64,000 bases of DNA from Sediminicola sp035798135 (lineage in GTDB: Bacteria > Bacteroidota > Bacteroidia > Flavobacteriales > Flavobacteriaceae). Positions within the stretch are counted from its first letter, which is position 1. Each line of letters begins with the position of its first letter. The translations under genes were made by a program, and so were the position numbers. Positions 53,014 through 61,964 of the stretch are shown here, piece after piece. Where the stretch lies: the NCBI GenBank assembly GCA_035798135.1, contig JAPFBR010000001.1:744001-808000 (forward strand), written 5' to 3'. The notes under the pieces are model-generated. The model saw only the letters and a list, made by a program, of their open reading frames with translations, ran no database searches and was not told where the DNA came from.

Positions 53014-56000
53014 TTATATAAATTCCGGTGTTATGGTATCGTTAATATAAACAATAATTTTATTGTGAATGGTGTAGTTCATGGCTTCCATTGCCGATGC
53101 GTACTCATTGACCTGGGTATGGTGGGCCGTACTCTTTGTTCCTGTTTTGTAATCTATTATGGTCACTCCTTTTTCTTGTAACACAATCCTATCTGGCCGT
53201 AAAATTAACCCGATTTGTGTAATTATATCCCTTTCGTTCCAAACAATTGCTTCAGAATGAAAAAATTCTTGGAGTTCCGGGTGACGGACAATCTGTAACA
53301 GCAAGGCTTTAAGGGAGTCAATTTCTTGATGGAGGATTTGTCCGTTTCTTTGCATTAAGGTAAGTGCTTGGGCAATATCGGATTCCGTTTTGATATAGCT
53401 TAACAATTGGTGCAGGACATTTCCTTGTTCCATTGCCACCCCTGCCCCCGATTCCCATAGGGATCCCGAGGTGGTGATAAGGTTAAAACTAGGTCTATCT
53501 TTAAAGGTGAGTGCATATGGCACGGATTGTTGTTGGATTACCTGGTTTTGATCCTCCGCTGCAAAGTCAAGCTTTCCAAAGGAATAAGTATTCTTTGAAT
53601 TGTCCCATAGCCCTTTTTCCTTCAAGTAGTGTATAAACAATCCAGAATATAGATCTGTTTTGTGCTCCCCATTACTTTTAAGGTCCTTCTTGGTCAGCAC
53701 GTACAGTGCTTCTATGGCCCTTGTAAGGGCAACATATAATACATTGAAGGCGTCCAACTCCAATTTATGTTGTTCCTCTTCGTACAGTAGGCTAGCTGTT
53801 TCCCCATAATCTACGACCTCTTGTTTTTTGTTCACTAAAAGCTCCCCAAAACCATGGAACAATTCTGCATCCACAGGGATCCATAATTTTGCATCTTTTT
53901 CTTTATAGAGATGTTCATTGGCAAAAGGGAAAATTACAATAGGAAATTCTAATCCTTTGGATTTATGGACGGTCATGATCTGTATGGCGTTCACGCTTTC
54001 AGGGGCAGTAATGCTAAGCTTATCTTTTTTCTTTTCCCAATATGCAAGAAAGGAATGTGGGCTGCTGCCATCTTTTTGCTCCACTTCAAGAACCGTATCC
54101 ATTAAATAGGTAATATAGGCATCGGATCCTTCTATTAAATTAAACTGCTTTATGGCGTGTTCCAAACCATCGTAAACGGAGTGTTGTTTTAAATATTTGA
54201 TATCAAAACCATATTCATCCTTTAAGAAGACTCCAGCCTTCTCCATATGTTCTGCTATAAAACTGTGATTGGGCCCTTGGTCCCCAGAGAGAAAATAAAG
54301 GAGTGCAAAAACTATTTCCTTATTGTGGGGGTCAATGGAATAATGAAGTAGGGCAATCAAGAATTGAACTTTTGGACTGCTGTTCAATAAAAGGGTTTCA
54401 GACGAAATGATGGGGATACCTTCCTTCATCAGAAAATCGGCCACTATGATCCCATGCTTGCGGCTCCGGGTTAAGATGCAGATATCCTTTAAACCAAAAT
54501 TCTTTTCCCTTACTTCCTGAATGGTTCTAAGAATATGTGCACAATAGTGCTCATTTTCGGTCATGTCCTCCGTTTCTTCAACAAAACTAAGTGTTACCAA
54601 GCCCCCTTTTTTAGAATTGTATTCTTGCCTGTTCCCTTCTATGAATAATTGGTTATAGGCAACATTGTTGAGAAACGGACTAGCAACGGTAAAGAAATCA
54701 TTATTGAATTTGATCACTTCTTCGTAACTCCTATAATTGGAGGGTAAATTTTTGGTGTCCGGGGAAAGAACGAACGGATTCTTTTCTAGGTTGATCAGGT
54801 TTAAAAACTGTTCCGCTTTCCCACCACGCCATCTATAAATGGCCTGTTTTGCATCCCCTACCAAAAGCAAAGAACCTTTTTGCCCCAGAAGGTCCTCACT
54901 TTCCAACGCATTGCCTATTAAAGGGATAAGATTGGTCCATTGCATCTCAGAGGTATCCTGGAATTCATCTATAAAATAATGCCGGTATTTTTCACCCAGC
55001 CTTTCATAGATAAAGGGGGCGGGCTGGTTTTTAATCTCTTTCGAAATGATGGAATTAAAAGATGAGATAGGCAGTTGGTCACGTTCCAATTCCAAAGCTT
55101 TTACCTCCTGCTGAATGGCATTCAAGACGGTTAGTGGAACAATGTTACCGTATGCGTTTTTTAGGAACAATAACTCCAATGCCTCTCGCTTAATACTATG
55201 GAACAGCACAGAGAATTGAGGGTGGAGGGAATCTAAAACAGCCTTCGTGGCATTGGGACATGTTTTTGTGTATAGCGGGTCACTTTCAAAATTTTGTTTC
55301 CATCCCGCCTTAAAGTCCATCACATAATTTTTATCGGCAATCTTGGCAACGAATTTCGGGAAATAGCCCGACTTAAAATCGCTGAATTCCAATCCGTGGG
55401 TATCGATGATTTCCAATATTTTTTGAGCGGTAGAGTGTAATTCTTCCTCATTCTTGGCGATATTGGATCGTATTTTTTTCTTCAACACCAAAAAATCACC
55501 AATTTCCTTATCGGCAATCTGTTTCAGGTGGTCTGAGTGGTTTTCATTAAAGAGCAACTTCCCAATATTGGCCAAGTCCAGACTGATGTCCCAACTCTTG
55601 TCCTCATTGGCTTTTTCCAGAGCGAACTCCAACAATACTTTGGTCAGTTCTTCATTGGTCCCCGCTTTGTTGATGAGTCTAACTATGGCTTCATCCAAAA
55701 GTAAGGTGGTGTCCAGGATCACCTCAAAATTTTGTGGCAGTTTTAAGTCCTTCGCGAAAGTACGGATGAGACGATGCGTAAATTTATCAATAGTGGATAC
55801 ATCAAAAAAAGCATAATTGTGCAAGATCTCTTTTAAAGTTTTTTTTGCCTTTTTTTGAAGATCTTCTGCATTCATCTGCAACTCTTCCGAAATGGTAAGG
55901 AACATGGGGGATGCTTCTTTTAAAGAGTTGGTCTCGCCAAAATCGTACAAACTTCCTAAGATTCGTTGTTTCATTTCGTTCACCGCCTTATTTGTAAAGG

Positions 56001-56148
56001 TGATGGCCAATATTTGGCGAAAACTACGGGTGGAACTGGAAGAGAGGACAATTTTCAGATACTCCTTGGTAAGGGTATACGTCTTACCCGAACCGGCAGA
56101 GGCATTATAGATTTTATAGTTGGCGTTCTGCACTAATTTTATTTGCAA
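53014..56148 (-). CDS. addA: AddA-like UvrD-helicase/nuclease
   Basis: A 1044-aa helicase-nuclease. Walker A NASAGSGKTYTL (15-26) opens the UvrD domain; DEFQDTSEMQW is motif II, RWRGGKAEQF motif III, and IMTVHKSKGLEFP lies in motif V. The C-terminal RecB-type nuclease has IIDYKTGTKS near the end. It is probably the motor and nuclease partner of the AddB-like protein. Bacteroidota AddA is often this size. The gene is first in a unit with kbl on the same strand. Confidence 0.88.
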   Translation of the reverse strand: MQIKLVQNANYKIYNASAGSGKTYTLTKEYLKIVLSSSSTRSFRQILAITFTNKAVNEMKQRILGSLYDFGETNSLKEASPMFLTISEELQMNAEDLQKKAKKTLKEILHNYAFFDVSTIDKFTHRLIRTFAKDLKLPQNFEVILDTTLLLDEAIVRLINKAGTNEELTKVLLEFALEKANEDKSWDISLDLANIGKLLFNENHSDHLKQIADKEIGDFLVLKKKIRSNIAKNEEELHSTAQKILEIIDTHGLEFSDFKSGYFPKFVAKIADKNYVMDFKAGWKQNFESDPLYTKTCPNATKAVLDSLHPQFSVLFHSIKREALELLFLKNAYGNIVPLTVLNAIQQEVKALELERDQLPISSFNSIISKEIKNQPAPFIYERLGEKYRHYFIDEFQDTSEMQWTNLIPLIGNALESEDLLGQKGSLLLVGDAKQAIYRWRGGKAEQFLNLINLEKNPFVLSPDTKNLPSNYRSYEEVIKFNNDFFTVASPFLNNVAYNQLFIEGNRQEYNSKKGGLVTLSFVEETEDMTENEHYCAHILRTIQEVREKNFGLKDICILTRSRKHGIIVADFLMKEGIPIISSETLLLNSSPKVQFLIALLHYSIDPHNKEIVFALLYFLSGDQGPNHSFIAEHMEKAGVFLKDEYGFDIKYLKQHSVYDGLEHAIKQFNLIEGSDAYITYLMDTVLEVEQKDGSSPHSFLAYWEKKKDKLSITAPESVNAIQIMTVHKSKGLEFPIVIFPFANEHLYKEKDAKLWIPVDAELFHGFGELLVNKKQEVVDYGETASLLYEEEQHKLELDAFNVLYVALTRAIEALYVLTKKDLKSNGEHKTDLYSGLFIHYLKEKGLWDNSKNTYSFGKLDFAAEDQNQVIQQQSVPYALTFKDRPSFNLITTSGSLWESGAGVAMEQGNVLHQLLSYIKTESDIAQALTLMQRNGQILHQEIDSLKALLLQIVRHPELQEFFHSEAIVWNERDIITQIGLILRPDRIVLQEKGVTIIDYKTGTKSTAHHTQVNEYASAMEAMNYTIHNKIIVYINDTITPEFI

Positions 56149-56251
56149 AATAAGGATTCTTGAACAGTTCTTAACAAATAATTAATGGAATTTGCATCTT
56201 AAAACCTTAAATTTGGGAAACAGAAATAATTAACTATAAAACACTATAATT

Positions 56252-56860
56252 ATGGCTTTTGAATTACCTAAATTACCATATGCATACGATGCATTGGAAC
56301 CACATATTGATGCGAAAACGATGGAAATACACCATACCAAGCATCACAATGGATATACAACCAAATTGAACAACGCTATTGACGGAACTGATCTTGCAGG
56401 GAAATCCATTGAGGACATCTTGCACAAATTGGATATGTCCAATGCCGCAGTTCGTAACAATGGAGGAGGATTTTACAATCATTCCTTGTTTTGGGAAATA
56501 ATGTCTCCAAAAGGTGGTGGAGAACCTTTAGGTGAGTTGGCAGATGCCGTTAAGTCCGCATTTGGATCATATGACGGTTTTAAAGAGGCCTTTGCAAATG
56601 CAGCAGCTACCAGATTTGGCTCTGGTTGGGCATGGCTATGTGTTCATAAAGGCGGGAAATTGGAAATTTGCTCCACTCCAAACCAAGATAACCCATTGAT
56701 GCCGGGTGTTGGCTGTGGTGGTTTTCCAGTAATGGGATTGGATGTTTGGGAGCATGCTTATTACCTGAACTACCAAAACAGAAGGCCTGATTATATTGCA
56801 CATTTCTACAATGTGATCAATTGGAATAAAGTGTCAGAGCTTTACAAAGCCAATAAATAA
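56252..56860 (+). CDS. sodB: Superoxide dismutase, Fe/Mn type
   Basis: A 202-aa SOD. Metal ligands are His27 (EIHHTKHHNGY), His77 (FYNHSLFW), Asp164 and His168 (DVWEHAYYLNYQ). GGGFYNHSLFWEIMSPKGGG and the residues around Gly71-Gly73 do not distinguish Fe from Mn by eye; the cambialistic type is possible, so sodA would be equally fair. It removes superoxide in the cytoplasm. A TAAATTTG -7 box lies about 45 bases upstream. A strong terminator follows, then the small-RNA array on the other strand. Confidence 0.94.
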   Translation: MAFELPKLPYAYDALEPHIDAKTMEIHHTKHHNGYTTKLNNAIDGTDLAGKSIEDILHKLDMSNAAVRNNGGGFYNHSLFWEIMSPKGGGEPLGELADAVKSAFGSYDGFKEAFANAAATRFGSGWAWLCVHKGGKLEICSTPNQDNPLMPGVGCGGFPVMGLDVWEHAYYLNYQNRRPDYIAHFYNVINWNKVSELYKANK

Positions 56861-56882
56861 GAACTAAACCCTTAGGGTATGG

Positions 56883-56915
56883 ACCATCTTACTAATTCGT
56901 AAGGTGGTTTTTTTT
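56883..56915 (+). terminator. Intrinsic terminator of the superoxide dismutase gene
   Basis: ACCATCTTAC-TAATTC-GTAAGGTGGT, 10-bp stem with one wobble, then seven T residues, 22 bases after the stop. Confidence 0.85.
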
Positions 56916-57002
56916 GCGTTGTTATAAGCAGTAGTTAGAGTTAATGTTCTGATATTTAAGAGGATAATTTGAGAAGGTGTTTTAAAACATAGGATGTTAT
57001 TA

Positions 57003-57076
57003 ATAGAAAAGGGTGGAGAAGTCTCCACCCTTTTCATCCCAAATCTTACCATAAACTTAACCTACTTATGCTATGG
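57003..57076 (-). ncRNA. Predicted small RNA, array unit 1
   Basis: Minus-strand transcript of about 75 nt. The hairpin GGGTGGAGA/TCTCCACCC (57011-57030) is followed on the minus strand by a U run. The core between hairpin and 5' end is almost identical to the other three units (CATAGCATAAGTAGGTTAAG, then GTAAGATTTGGG, here with one change to a T). A -7 box TAATTTAG (complement of 57082-57089) sits exactly 12 bases before CATAGC, the same distance as in units 2 and 3, and a TTG lies upstream. Spacer sequence left of the promoter differs from units 2-3. Confidence 0.6.
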
Positions 57077-57198
57077 CGGTACTAAATTACTGGTATTGTG
57101 AGAAATAACAAAGAAAAATGAATAAATTTTCGAAAATTTTGGTTCTGGGAAATTTCTGGTTTGGGGTATATGGGGCAAAATTGTTTTGATTATCAGAA

Positions 57199-57270
57199 AT
57201 AAAAAAGGCGGAGTTTCCTCCACCTTTTTTCCCCAAATCTTACCATGAACTTAACCTACTTATGCTATGG
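57199..57270 (-). ncRNA. Predicted small RNA, array unit 2
   Basis: About 70 nt on the minus strand. The terminator stem is GGTGGAG/CTCCGCC in the RNA, with a U-G pair; on the plus strand this becomes a C-A mismatch, which argues for minus-strand transcription. Promoter: -7 TACTTTCG (complement of 57276-57283), -33 ATTG (complement of 57305-57308), spacing 21 bases. Core CATAGCATAAGTAGGTTAAG is identical to units 3 and 4. The upstream region resembles that of unit 3 over about 100 bases. Confidence 0.65.
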
Positions 57271-57408
57271 TCCTTCGAAAGTAGTGCAATAGGTGCTAAC
57301 GCAACAATCTTTTAGACTAAGCCCTATTATTATGGGATGAAACGCTTTTATATCGATGAATGGTCGCTTGGCTGGATATTTAACTTAGGGGGAGTAGAAG
57401 GTGTGAAA

Positions 57409-57479
57409 AATAAAAAGGTGGAGTTTCCTCCACCTTTTTCCCCAAATCTTACCATGAACTTAACCTACTTATGCTATGG
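57409..57479 (-). ncRNA. Predicted small RNA, array unit 3
   Basis: About 70 nt on the minus strand, terminator stem GGTGGAG/CTCCACC (57417-57434). Promoter: -7 TACTTTCG (complement of 57485-57492), -33 ATTG (complement of 57514-57517), spacing 21, identical layout to unit 2. The period to units 2 and 4 is 210 bases. Confidence 0.65.
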
Positions 57480-57618
57480 TCCTTCGAAAGTAAGGCAACA
57501 GGTAGTAACCATACAATATTTTAGACTAATGCCTGTTAAAATAGGATGAAACGCTTCTTTGTCGATGAACGGAATGTATTGTGTAGTATCGAAGGATAGT
57601 GATAGGAAAGTATGTCAA

Positions 57619-57691
57619 ATAAAAAAGGTGGAGAAGTCTCCACCTTTTTTGCCCCAAATCTTACCATGAACTTAACCTACTTATGCTATGG
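57619..57691 (-). ncRNA. Predicted small RNA, array unit 4
   Basis: About 72 nt on the minus strand, terminator stem GGTGGAGA/TCTCCACC (57627-57644). The core matches the other units. The promoter differs: -7 TATTTTTA (complement of 57698-57705) with TTTTG about 23 bases further up. It is the unit nearest the purF stop (57798), so it could also be fed by purF readthrough. Confidence 0.6.
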
Positions 57692-57751
57692 TAGGTCTAA
57701 AAATACTTGCAGATGACCTAATTTAAATCAAAAGACCGCCAAAATGCGATT

Positions 57752-57793
57752 ATTATCGATGAAGCGCATGATTATGTGTATTTCATCGATAAT
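57752..57793 (-). terminator. Hairpin just downstream of purF
   Basis: ATTATCGATGAA (57752-57763) pairs with TTCATCGATAAT (57782-57793), a perfect 12-bp stem 4 bases after the purF stop. No good T run follows, so it is a weak terminator or an RNA-stabilising stem. The ATCGATGAA word also occurs in the spacers of the small-RNA array (near 57352 and 57561). Confidence 0.45.
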
Positions 57794-57797
57794 ATTG

Positions 57798-59696
57798 TTA
57801 ATATGCCCGTTGGTTCTTGCCTTCAAAAAAGTTTAAGAACGCTCTGTTAACAACCCTGTTGCCACCAGGTGTTGGATAGTCTCCGGTAAAATACCAGTCA
57901 CCTAAATTTTTGGGACAGGCTTGGTGTAAACTTTCAACAGTTTGATAGATGATTTCTACTTCTGCCTTTATGTCGTCTGGGCACAATAATTCTCCAATTT
58001 TTTTAGAAATTTCCTCTACCGTGAATGGGAGATAGAATTCCTTTACGTAGTTAATGACATCCTTGTCCTGGTTGCTAACCTGCGTTAAGCATTTTTGATA
58101 TATCTCCTCAACCAAATGCATGGTGTTGTTATCCTGGTGAAGTGCCAAGGCCGCCCTAAAGGCAATGAAGTCCTCTAATTTGGCCATGTCTATACCGTAA
58201 CAATCAGGATATCTTATTTGAGGGGCGGATGAAACCACGATTATTTTTTTCGGTAACAGTCGGTCCAATATACCTAGGATACTTTTTTTCAAAGTGGTTC
58301 CCCTAACAATACTATCATCAATGATAACGAGGTTATCTCCCTCTTTTACGGATCCATATGAAATATCGTAAACATGGGCAATTAAATCGTCCCTACTGCT
58401 ATCCTGGGTAATAAACGTTCTTAGTTTGGCATCTTTAATGGCTACCTTTTCTATTCTTGGTCGTACCTCCAAAATTTCATGTAATTGTTCAGAGGTAATC
58501 TTGGAACCTATGGACAATATTTGTTTTTCCTTCTGTCTGTTCAGATCGTTTTGGGCCTCTTTTACCATGCCATAAAAGGAGGTTTCTGCTGTATTGGGAA
58601 TAAACGAGAAGACTGTATTTTTGATATCACCATCGATCGACTTTAGAATTTGCGGATAGAGTAATTTACCCAATTCCTTTCGCTCTTGGTATATTTCTTT
58701 GTCACTTCCCCTAGAAAAGTAAATGCGTTCAAAAGAGCAGGCCTTTCGTTCTTTTGGTTCTAGGATTTGCTTAAGCTTAACCTGGCCATTTTTCTTGATA
58801 ATAATGGCCTTTCCAGGATCCAATTCCTGGATATCCTCATACTTCACGTTGAAGACGGTTTGAATGGCTGGTCTTTCCGAGGCAATGGCAACTACTTCAT
58901 CATCCTGATAAAAGTAGGTAGGTCTTATCCCGGAAGGATCTCTTAGGACAAAGGCATCCCCATGGCCCAATAAGCCAGCCATGGCATAGCCTCCATCAAA
59001 GTTTTTGGCTGCCTTTCTAAGGATTTTCGCAACATTAAGTCGCTCTGCAATTAAAGCGGAAGCTTCTTGTTTATTGAAACCTTCCTTTTTTATTTCTTTG
59101 TATAGTTTTGCAACTGCATCATCCAAAAAGTGACCTATCTTTTCCATGACCGTTACAGTATCTGCCAGTTCTTTGGGATGCTGACCTAAACGGATAAGGT
59201 TATCAAAGAGTTCGTGAACATTGGTCATGTTGAAATTCCCTGCCACGATAAGGTTACGGTGCATCCAGTTGTTCTGTCTTAAAAAGGGATGAACATTCTC
59301 TATGCTGTTTTTGCCAAAAGTGCCATATCGTACATGGCCCAATAGGACCTCCCCAATATATGGGATATGCTTCTTTTGTAATGCCACATCATCCTGATAT
59401 TCCGGATGCTCCAACATGGTGGTATTGATGCGGTCGTTGATCTGTGCAAAAATATCCTGAATGGGTTGTTGGGCGGCAGAGCGTACTCTGCTCATATAGC
59501 GTTCCCCTGGGGTCATGTCCAATTTTATACTGGCAAAGCCGGCACCGTCCTGACCACGGTTGTGCTGCTTTTCCATCATTAGGTACATTTTATTGACCCC
59601 ATAAAAGGCGGTACCATATTTCTCCTTATAATATTCCAAAGGTTTTAATAACCTAATAAGGGATATTCCACATTCATGCTTAATAGCGTCACTCAT
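57798..59696 (-). CDS. purF: Amidophosphoribosyltransferase, long Bacteroidota form (PurF-like)
   Basis: A 632-aa protein. The class II glutaminase nucleophile is Cys9 (IKHECGISL) after an eight-residue leader that would be removed. RGQDGAGFAS follows in the glutamine site. The phosphoribosyltransferase domain has the PRPP motif VIIDDSIVRGTT (457-468). Standard PurF is 470-510 residues; the extra length here is spread over inserts and a C-terminal extension. Bacteroidota often carry both a short PurF and this long paralogue, and I cannot tell whether this one is the main purine enzyme. Same strand as purN, rnhA and the PfkB kinase. Confidence 0.82.
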   Translation of the reverse strand: MSDAIKHECGISLIRLLKPLEYYKEKYGTAFYGVNKMYLMMEKQHNRGQDGAGFASIKLDMTPGERYMSRVRSAAQQPIQDIFAQINDRINTTMLEHPEYQDDVALQKKHIPYIGEVLLGHVRYGTFGKNSIENVHPFLRQNNWMHRNLIVAGNFNMTNVHELFDNLIRLGQHPKELADTVTVMEKIGHFLDDAVAKLYKEIKKEGFNKQEASALIAERLNVAKILRKAAKNFDGGYAMAGLLGHGDAFVLRDPSGIRPTYFYQDDEVVAIASERPAIQTVFNVKYEDIQELDPGKAIIIKKNGQVKLKQILEPKERKACSFERIYFSRGSDKEIYQERKELGKLLYPQILKSIDGDIKNTVFSFIPNTAETSFYGMVKEAQNDLNRQKEKQILSIGSKITSEQLHEILEVRPRIEKVAIKDAKLRTFITQDSSRDDLIAHVYDISYGSVKEGDNLVIIDDSIVRGTTLKKSILGILDRLLPKKIIVVSSAPQIRYPDCYGIDMAKLEDFIAFRAALALHQDNNTMHLVEEIYQKCLTQVSNQDKDVINYVKEFYLPFTVEEISKKIGELLCPDDIKAEVEIIYQTVESLHQACPKNLGDWYFTGDYPTPGGNRVVNRAFLNFFEGKNQRAY

Positions 59697-59739
59697 GATA
59701 AATAGGGATTAAAAAAGCCCTGAAAAGTCAGGGCGTAAA

Positions 59740-60666
59740 TTATTGTAATTCAATATCAAATTGTGTCAATTCTTTGAATTGCATCAGTCGTTGTGTAACC
59801 TCTTTCCTTTCAAGTCCTATCATTCTTTCGGTGCCAAACTTTTCAACACAAAAAGAAGCCAGATTGGAGCCATGGATAATGGCGCTCTTCATACTATTAA
59901 AGGATATGTTTTTTGTTTCGGCCAAATAGCCTGCAAAACCTCCGGCGAAAGTGTCTCCGGCACCCGTTGGATCAAAGACCTCCTCTAAAGGTAGGGCAGG
60001 GGCGAAAAATACATTGTCCCCTTTAAATAAAAGGGCACCGTGCTCCCCTTTTTTGATCACCACGTATTTTGGTCCCAATTTGTGAATTGCGGCGGCTGCC
60101 TTTACCAAAGAATATTCTTTGGTCAGCTGTCTAGCCTCTTCATCGTTAATGGTAATGACATCTACAAGCTTAATAACGTCCAAAAGCTCTTCCAGGGCAT
60201 TGTCCATCCAAAAGTTCATGGTGTCCAAAACGATAAGTCTTGGCTTTGTCTCCATTTGTTCGATTACACTTTTTTGGACGCTGGGGTGTAGATTGCCTAG
60301 CATAACCACTTCGGCATTTCTATAATTATTGGGCACTACAGGAGAGAAGTCGGCCAAGACATTAAGCTCTGTCGCCAAGGTGTCCCGAGAATTAAGATCA
60401 TTGTGGTATTTGCCTTTCCAGTAAAAGGTTTTACCCCCCTTTACTATTTCTATTGCTGAGATATCTATATTCTTGTCTGATAAAAGGTTTAAATATTCCT
60501 GCGGAAAATCTTCCCCAACAATAGAGACGATTGCGGAATCCACTCCAAATTGTGATGCAGCCAGGCCAATAAAGGTGGCAGCTCCCCCAAGTATTTTATC
60601 TGTTTTCCCAAAAGGTGTCTCAATAGCATCGAAGGCAACCGTGCCCACAATCAGTAATTTGCCCAT
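59740..60666 (-). CDS. PfkB family carbohydrate/nucleoside kinase
   Basis: A 308-aa ribokinase-like enzyme. Signature 1 region ILGGAATFIGLAASQFG (25-41) and signature 2 DPTGAGDTFAGGFAGYL (232-248, catalytic Asp238) are present. N-terminal MGKLLIVGTVAFDAIETPFG resembles the adenosine/sugar kinase branch. The neighbours are purine genes (purF 43 bases downstream), which could point to a nucleoside or ribose substrate, but this is context inference only. The gap to rnhA is 105 bases. Confidence 0.84.
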   Translation of the reverse strand: MGKLLIVGTVAFDAIETPFGKTDKILGGAATFIGLAASQFGVDSAIVSIVGEDFPQEYLNLLSDKNIDISAIEIVKGGKTFYWKGKYHNDLNSRDTLATELNVLADFSPVVPNNYRNAEVVMLGNLHPSVQKSVIEQMETKPRLIVLDTMNFWMDNALEELLDVIKLVDVITINDEEARQLTKEYSLVKAAAAIHKLGPKYVVIKKGEHGALLFKGDNVFFAPALPLEEVFDPTGAGDTFAGGFAGYLAETKNISFNSMKSAIIHGSNLASFCVEKFGTERMIGLERKEVTQRLMQFKELTQFDIELQ

Positions 60667-60771
60667 TTACTATAAAATTTGGTGCAAATATAAGGGTAAC
60701 TTTCCAAGAATTTATTGAAGTTACAAAAAGATTGTTTTGGCGAAAAATAGCTACGGAATATAGTCTACGAG

Positions 60772-61248
60772 CTATTTTGTTAAAGTATTCTCAAAGCCTT
60801 GGTCCTTGGGCAGGTTCAATTCTTTGGACGCCTCAACGGCCAATTGGTCGCATCGTTCATTTTGGATGTGGTTGTTGTGCCCTTTGATCCATTTGAAATT
60901 GACTTCGTGCTTTCTGTACTCCATTAGGAATAGTTTCCACAAATCTGGATTCTTCTTGTTTTTGAAATTGGTCCGCTCCCATCGGTCCAGCCATTTTTTC
61001 TCCACGGCATCCACAACATACTTGGAATCTGTGAAAACCTTGATCTTTAGTCCTGGAACCTTTAGTTTTTTCAAGGCCTCAATGACGGCCAAAAGTTCCA
61101 TTCTATTATTGGTTGTATGTCTAAACCCTTGTTTAAATTCCTTTCTATATGGTTTGCCCACCCATTCCATTACAATGCCGTAACCTCCAGGACCCGGATT
61201 GCCCCTCGCGGCACCATCTGTATAGATATGTACATCTGCTTTATCCAT
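60772..61248 (-). CDS. rnhA: Ribonuclease HI
   Basis: A 158-aa RNase HI. The four metal residues are visible: Asp11 (IYTDGAARGNPGPGG), Glu51 (NNRMELLAV), Asp74 (VFTDSKYV) and Asp134 (NERCDQLA), with catalytic His124 (IKGHNNH). It removes RNA from RNA-DNA hybrids. Its start overlaps the purN stop by 8 bases, so translation of the two is coupled. Confidence 0.94.
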   Translation of the reverse strand: MDKADVHIYTDGAARGNPGPGGYGIVMEWVGKPYRKEFKQGFRHTTNNRMELLAVIEALKKLKVPGLKIKVFTDSKYVVDAVEKKWLDRWERTNFKNKKNPDLWKLFLMEYRKHEVNFKWIKGHNNHIQNERCDQLAVEASKELNLPKDQGFENTLTK

Positions 61249-61807
61249 GTAATAGGGAGTCTATTATTTTAGGAAAGTGTTCATATTCCAGAGCATGAAC
61301 TTTTTCGGCAATGCTATCTGCCGTATCGGAAGGGGTAACAAGCGTTTTTGCTTGGTGTATAATAGCCCCCTCATCATAATTTTGATTAACATAGTGTATG
61401 GTGATGCCTGTTTCTGCTTCCTTATTTTGGACAATTGTTTCATGAACCTTCATTCCATACATTCCTTTTCCACCATATTTTGGCAAAAGAGCAGGGTGAA
61501 TGTTGATTATTTTATCCGAAAAGTGAAAAATTAAGGCATCCGGGATTTTCCATAAAAAACCGGCCAGCACAATTAGATCCGGGTTCATTGCCTTAAGGAT
61601 ATTTAGCACACAATCACTTTCTACAAAGGCGGTCCTATTAAAATATAGGGCGCTTATCTTTAGCCTGTCGCAGCGTTCCAATACCTTTGCATCCCTTTTG
61701 TTTGTTAGCACTGCAGAAATAGAGACGTTAGGGTTGTCTTTGAAATAGTTGGCGATGTTTTCAACATTGGACCCCGATCCGGAGGCAAATAATACGATAC
61801 GTTTCAT
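61241..61807 (-). CDS. purN: Phosphoribosylglycinamide formyltransferase
   Basis: A 188-aa folate-dependent GAR transformylase. ASGSGSNVENIA (8-19) is the GAR phosphate loop; catalytic Asn102 and His104 (INIHPALLPKYGGKGMYG) and Asp145 (YDEGAIIHQ) are in place. It adds the third-step formyl group in purine synthesis. First gene of a minus-strand run purN, rnhA, PfkB kinase, purF, and divergent from acpP with about 150 bases between. Confidence 0.93.
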   Translation of the reverse strand: MKRIVLFASGSGSNVENIANYFKDNPNVSISAVLTNKRDAKVLERCDRLKISALYFNRTAFVESDCVLNILKAMNPDLIVLAGFLWKIPDALIFHFSDKIINIHPALLPKYGGKGMYGMKVHETIVQNKEAETGITIHYVNQNYDEGAIIHQAKTLVTPSDTADSIAEKVHALEYEHFPKIIDSLLHG

Positions 61808-61925
61808 GAAAATTATTTTCTTTCAGAAGGGTAAAAATTATGGGCTAAATTAACACTCTTGAATTTAAATTCATTAAATTGTTCTACATTTTACCGTCAA
61901 ATAGTGTATTTAATCCAAAGTTTTT

Positions 61926-61933
61926 TATTTTTG
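61926..61933 (+). promoter_or_regulatory. Putative -7 promoter element of acpP-fabF
   Basis: TATTTTTG matches the flavobacterial -7 consensus TAnnTTTG exactly and lies about 32 bases before the acpP ATG. A -33 TTG at proper spacing is not obvious. Confidence 0.45.
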
Positions 61934-61964
61934 CCAACAATTTAATTTTTAAACCAGAATAATT

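Noticed and set aside
57752..57793. Fifth unit of the small-RNA array
   Set aside because: Shares only the ATCGATGAA word with the spacers; no core, no GGTGGAG hairpin. Kept as a purF-end hairpin.
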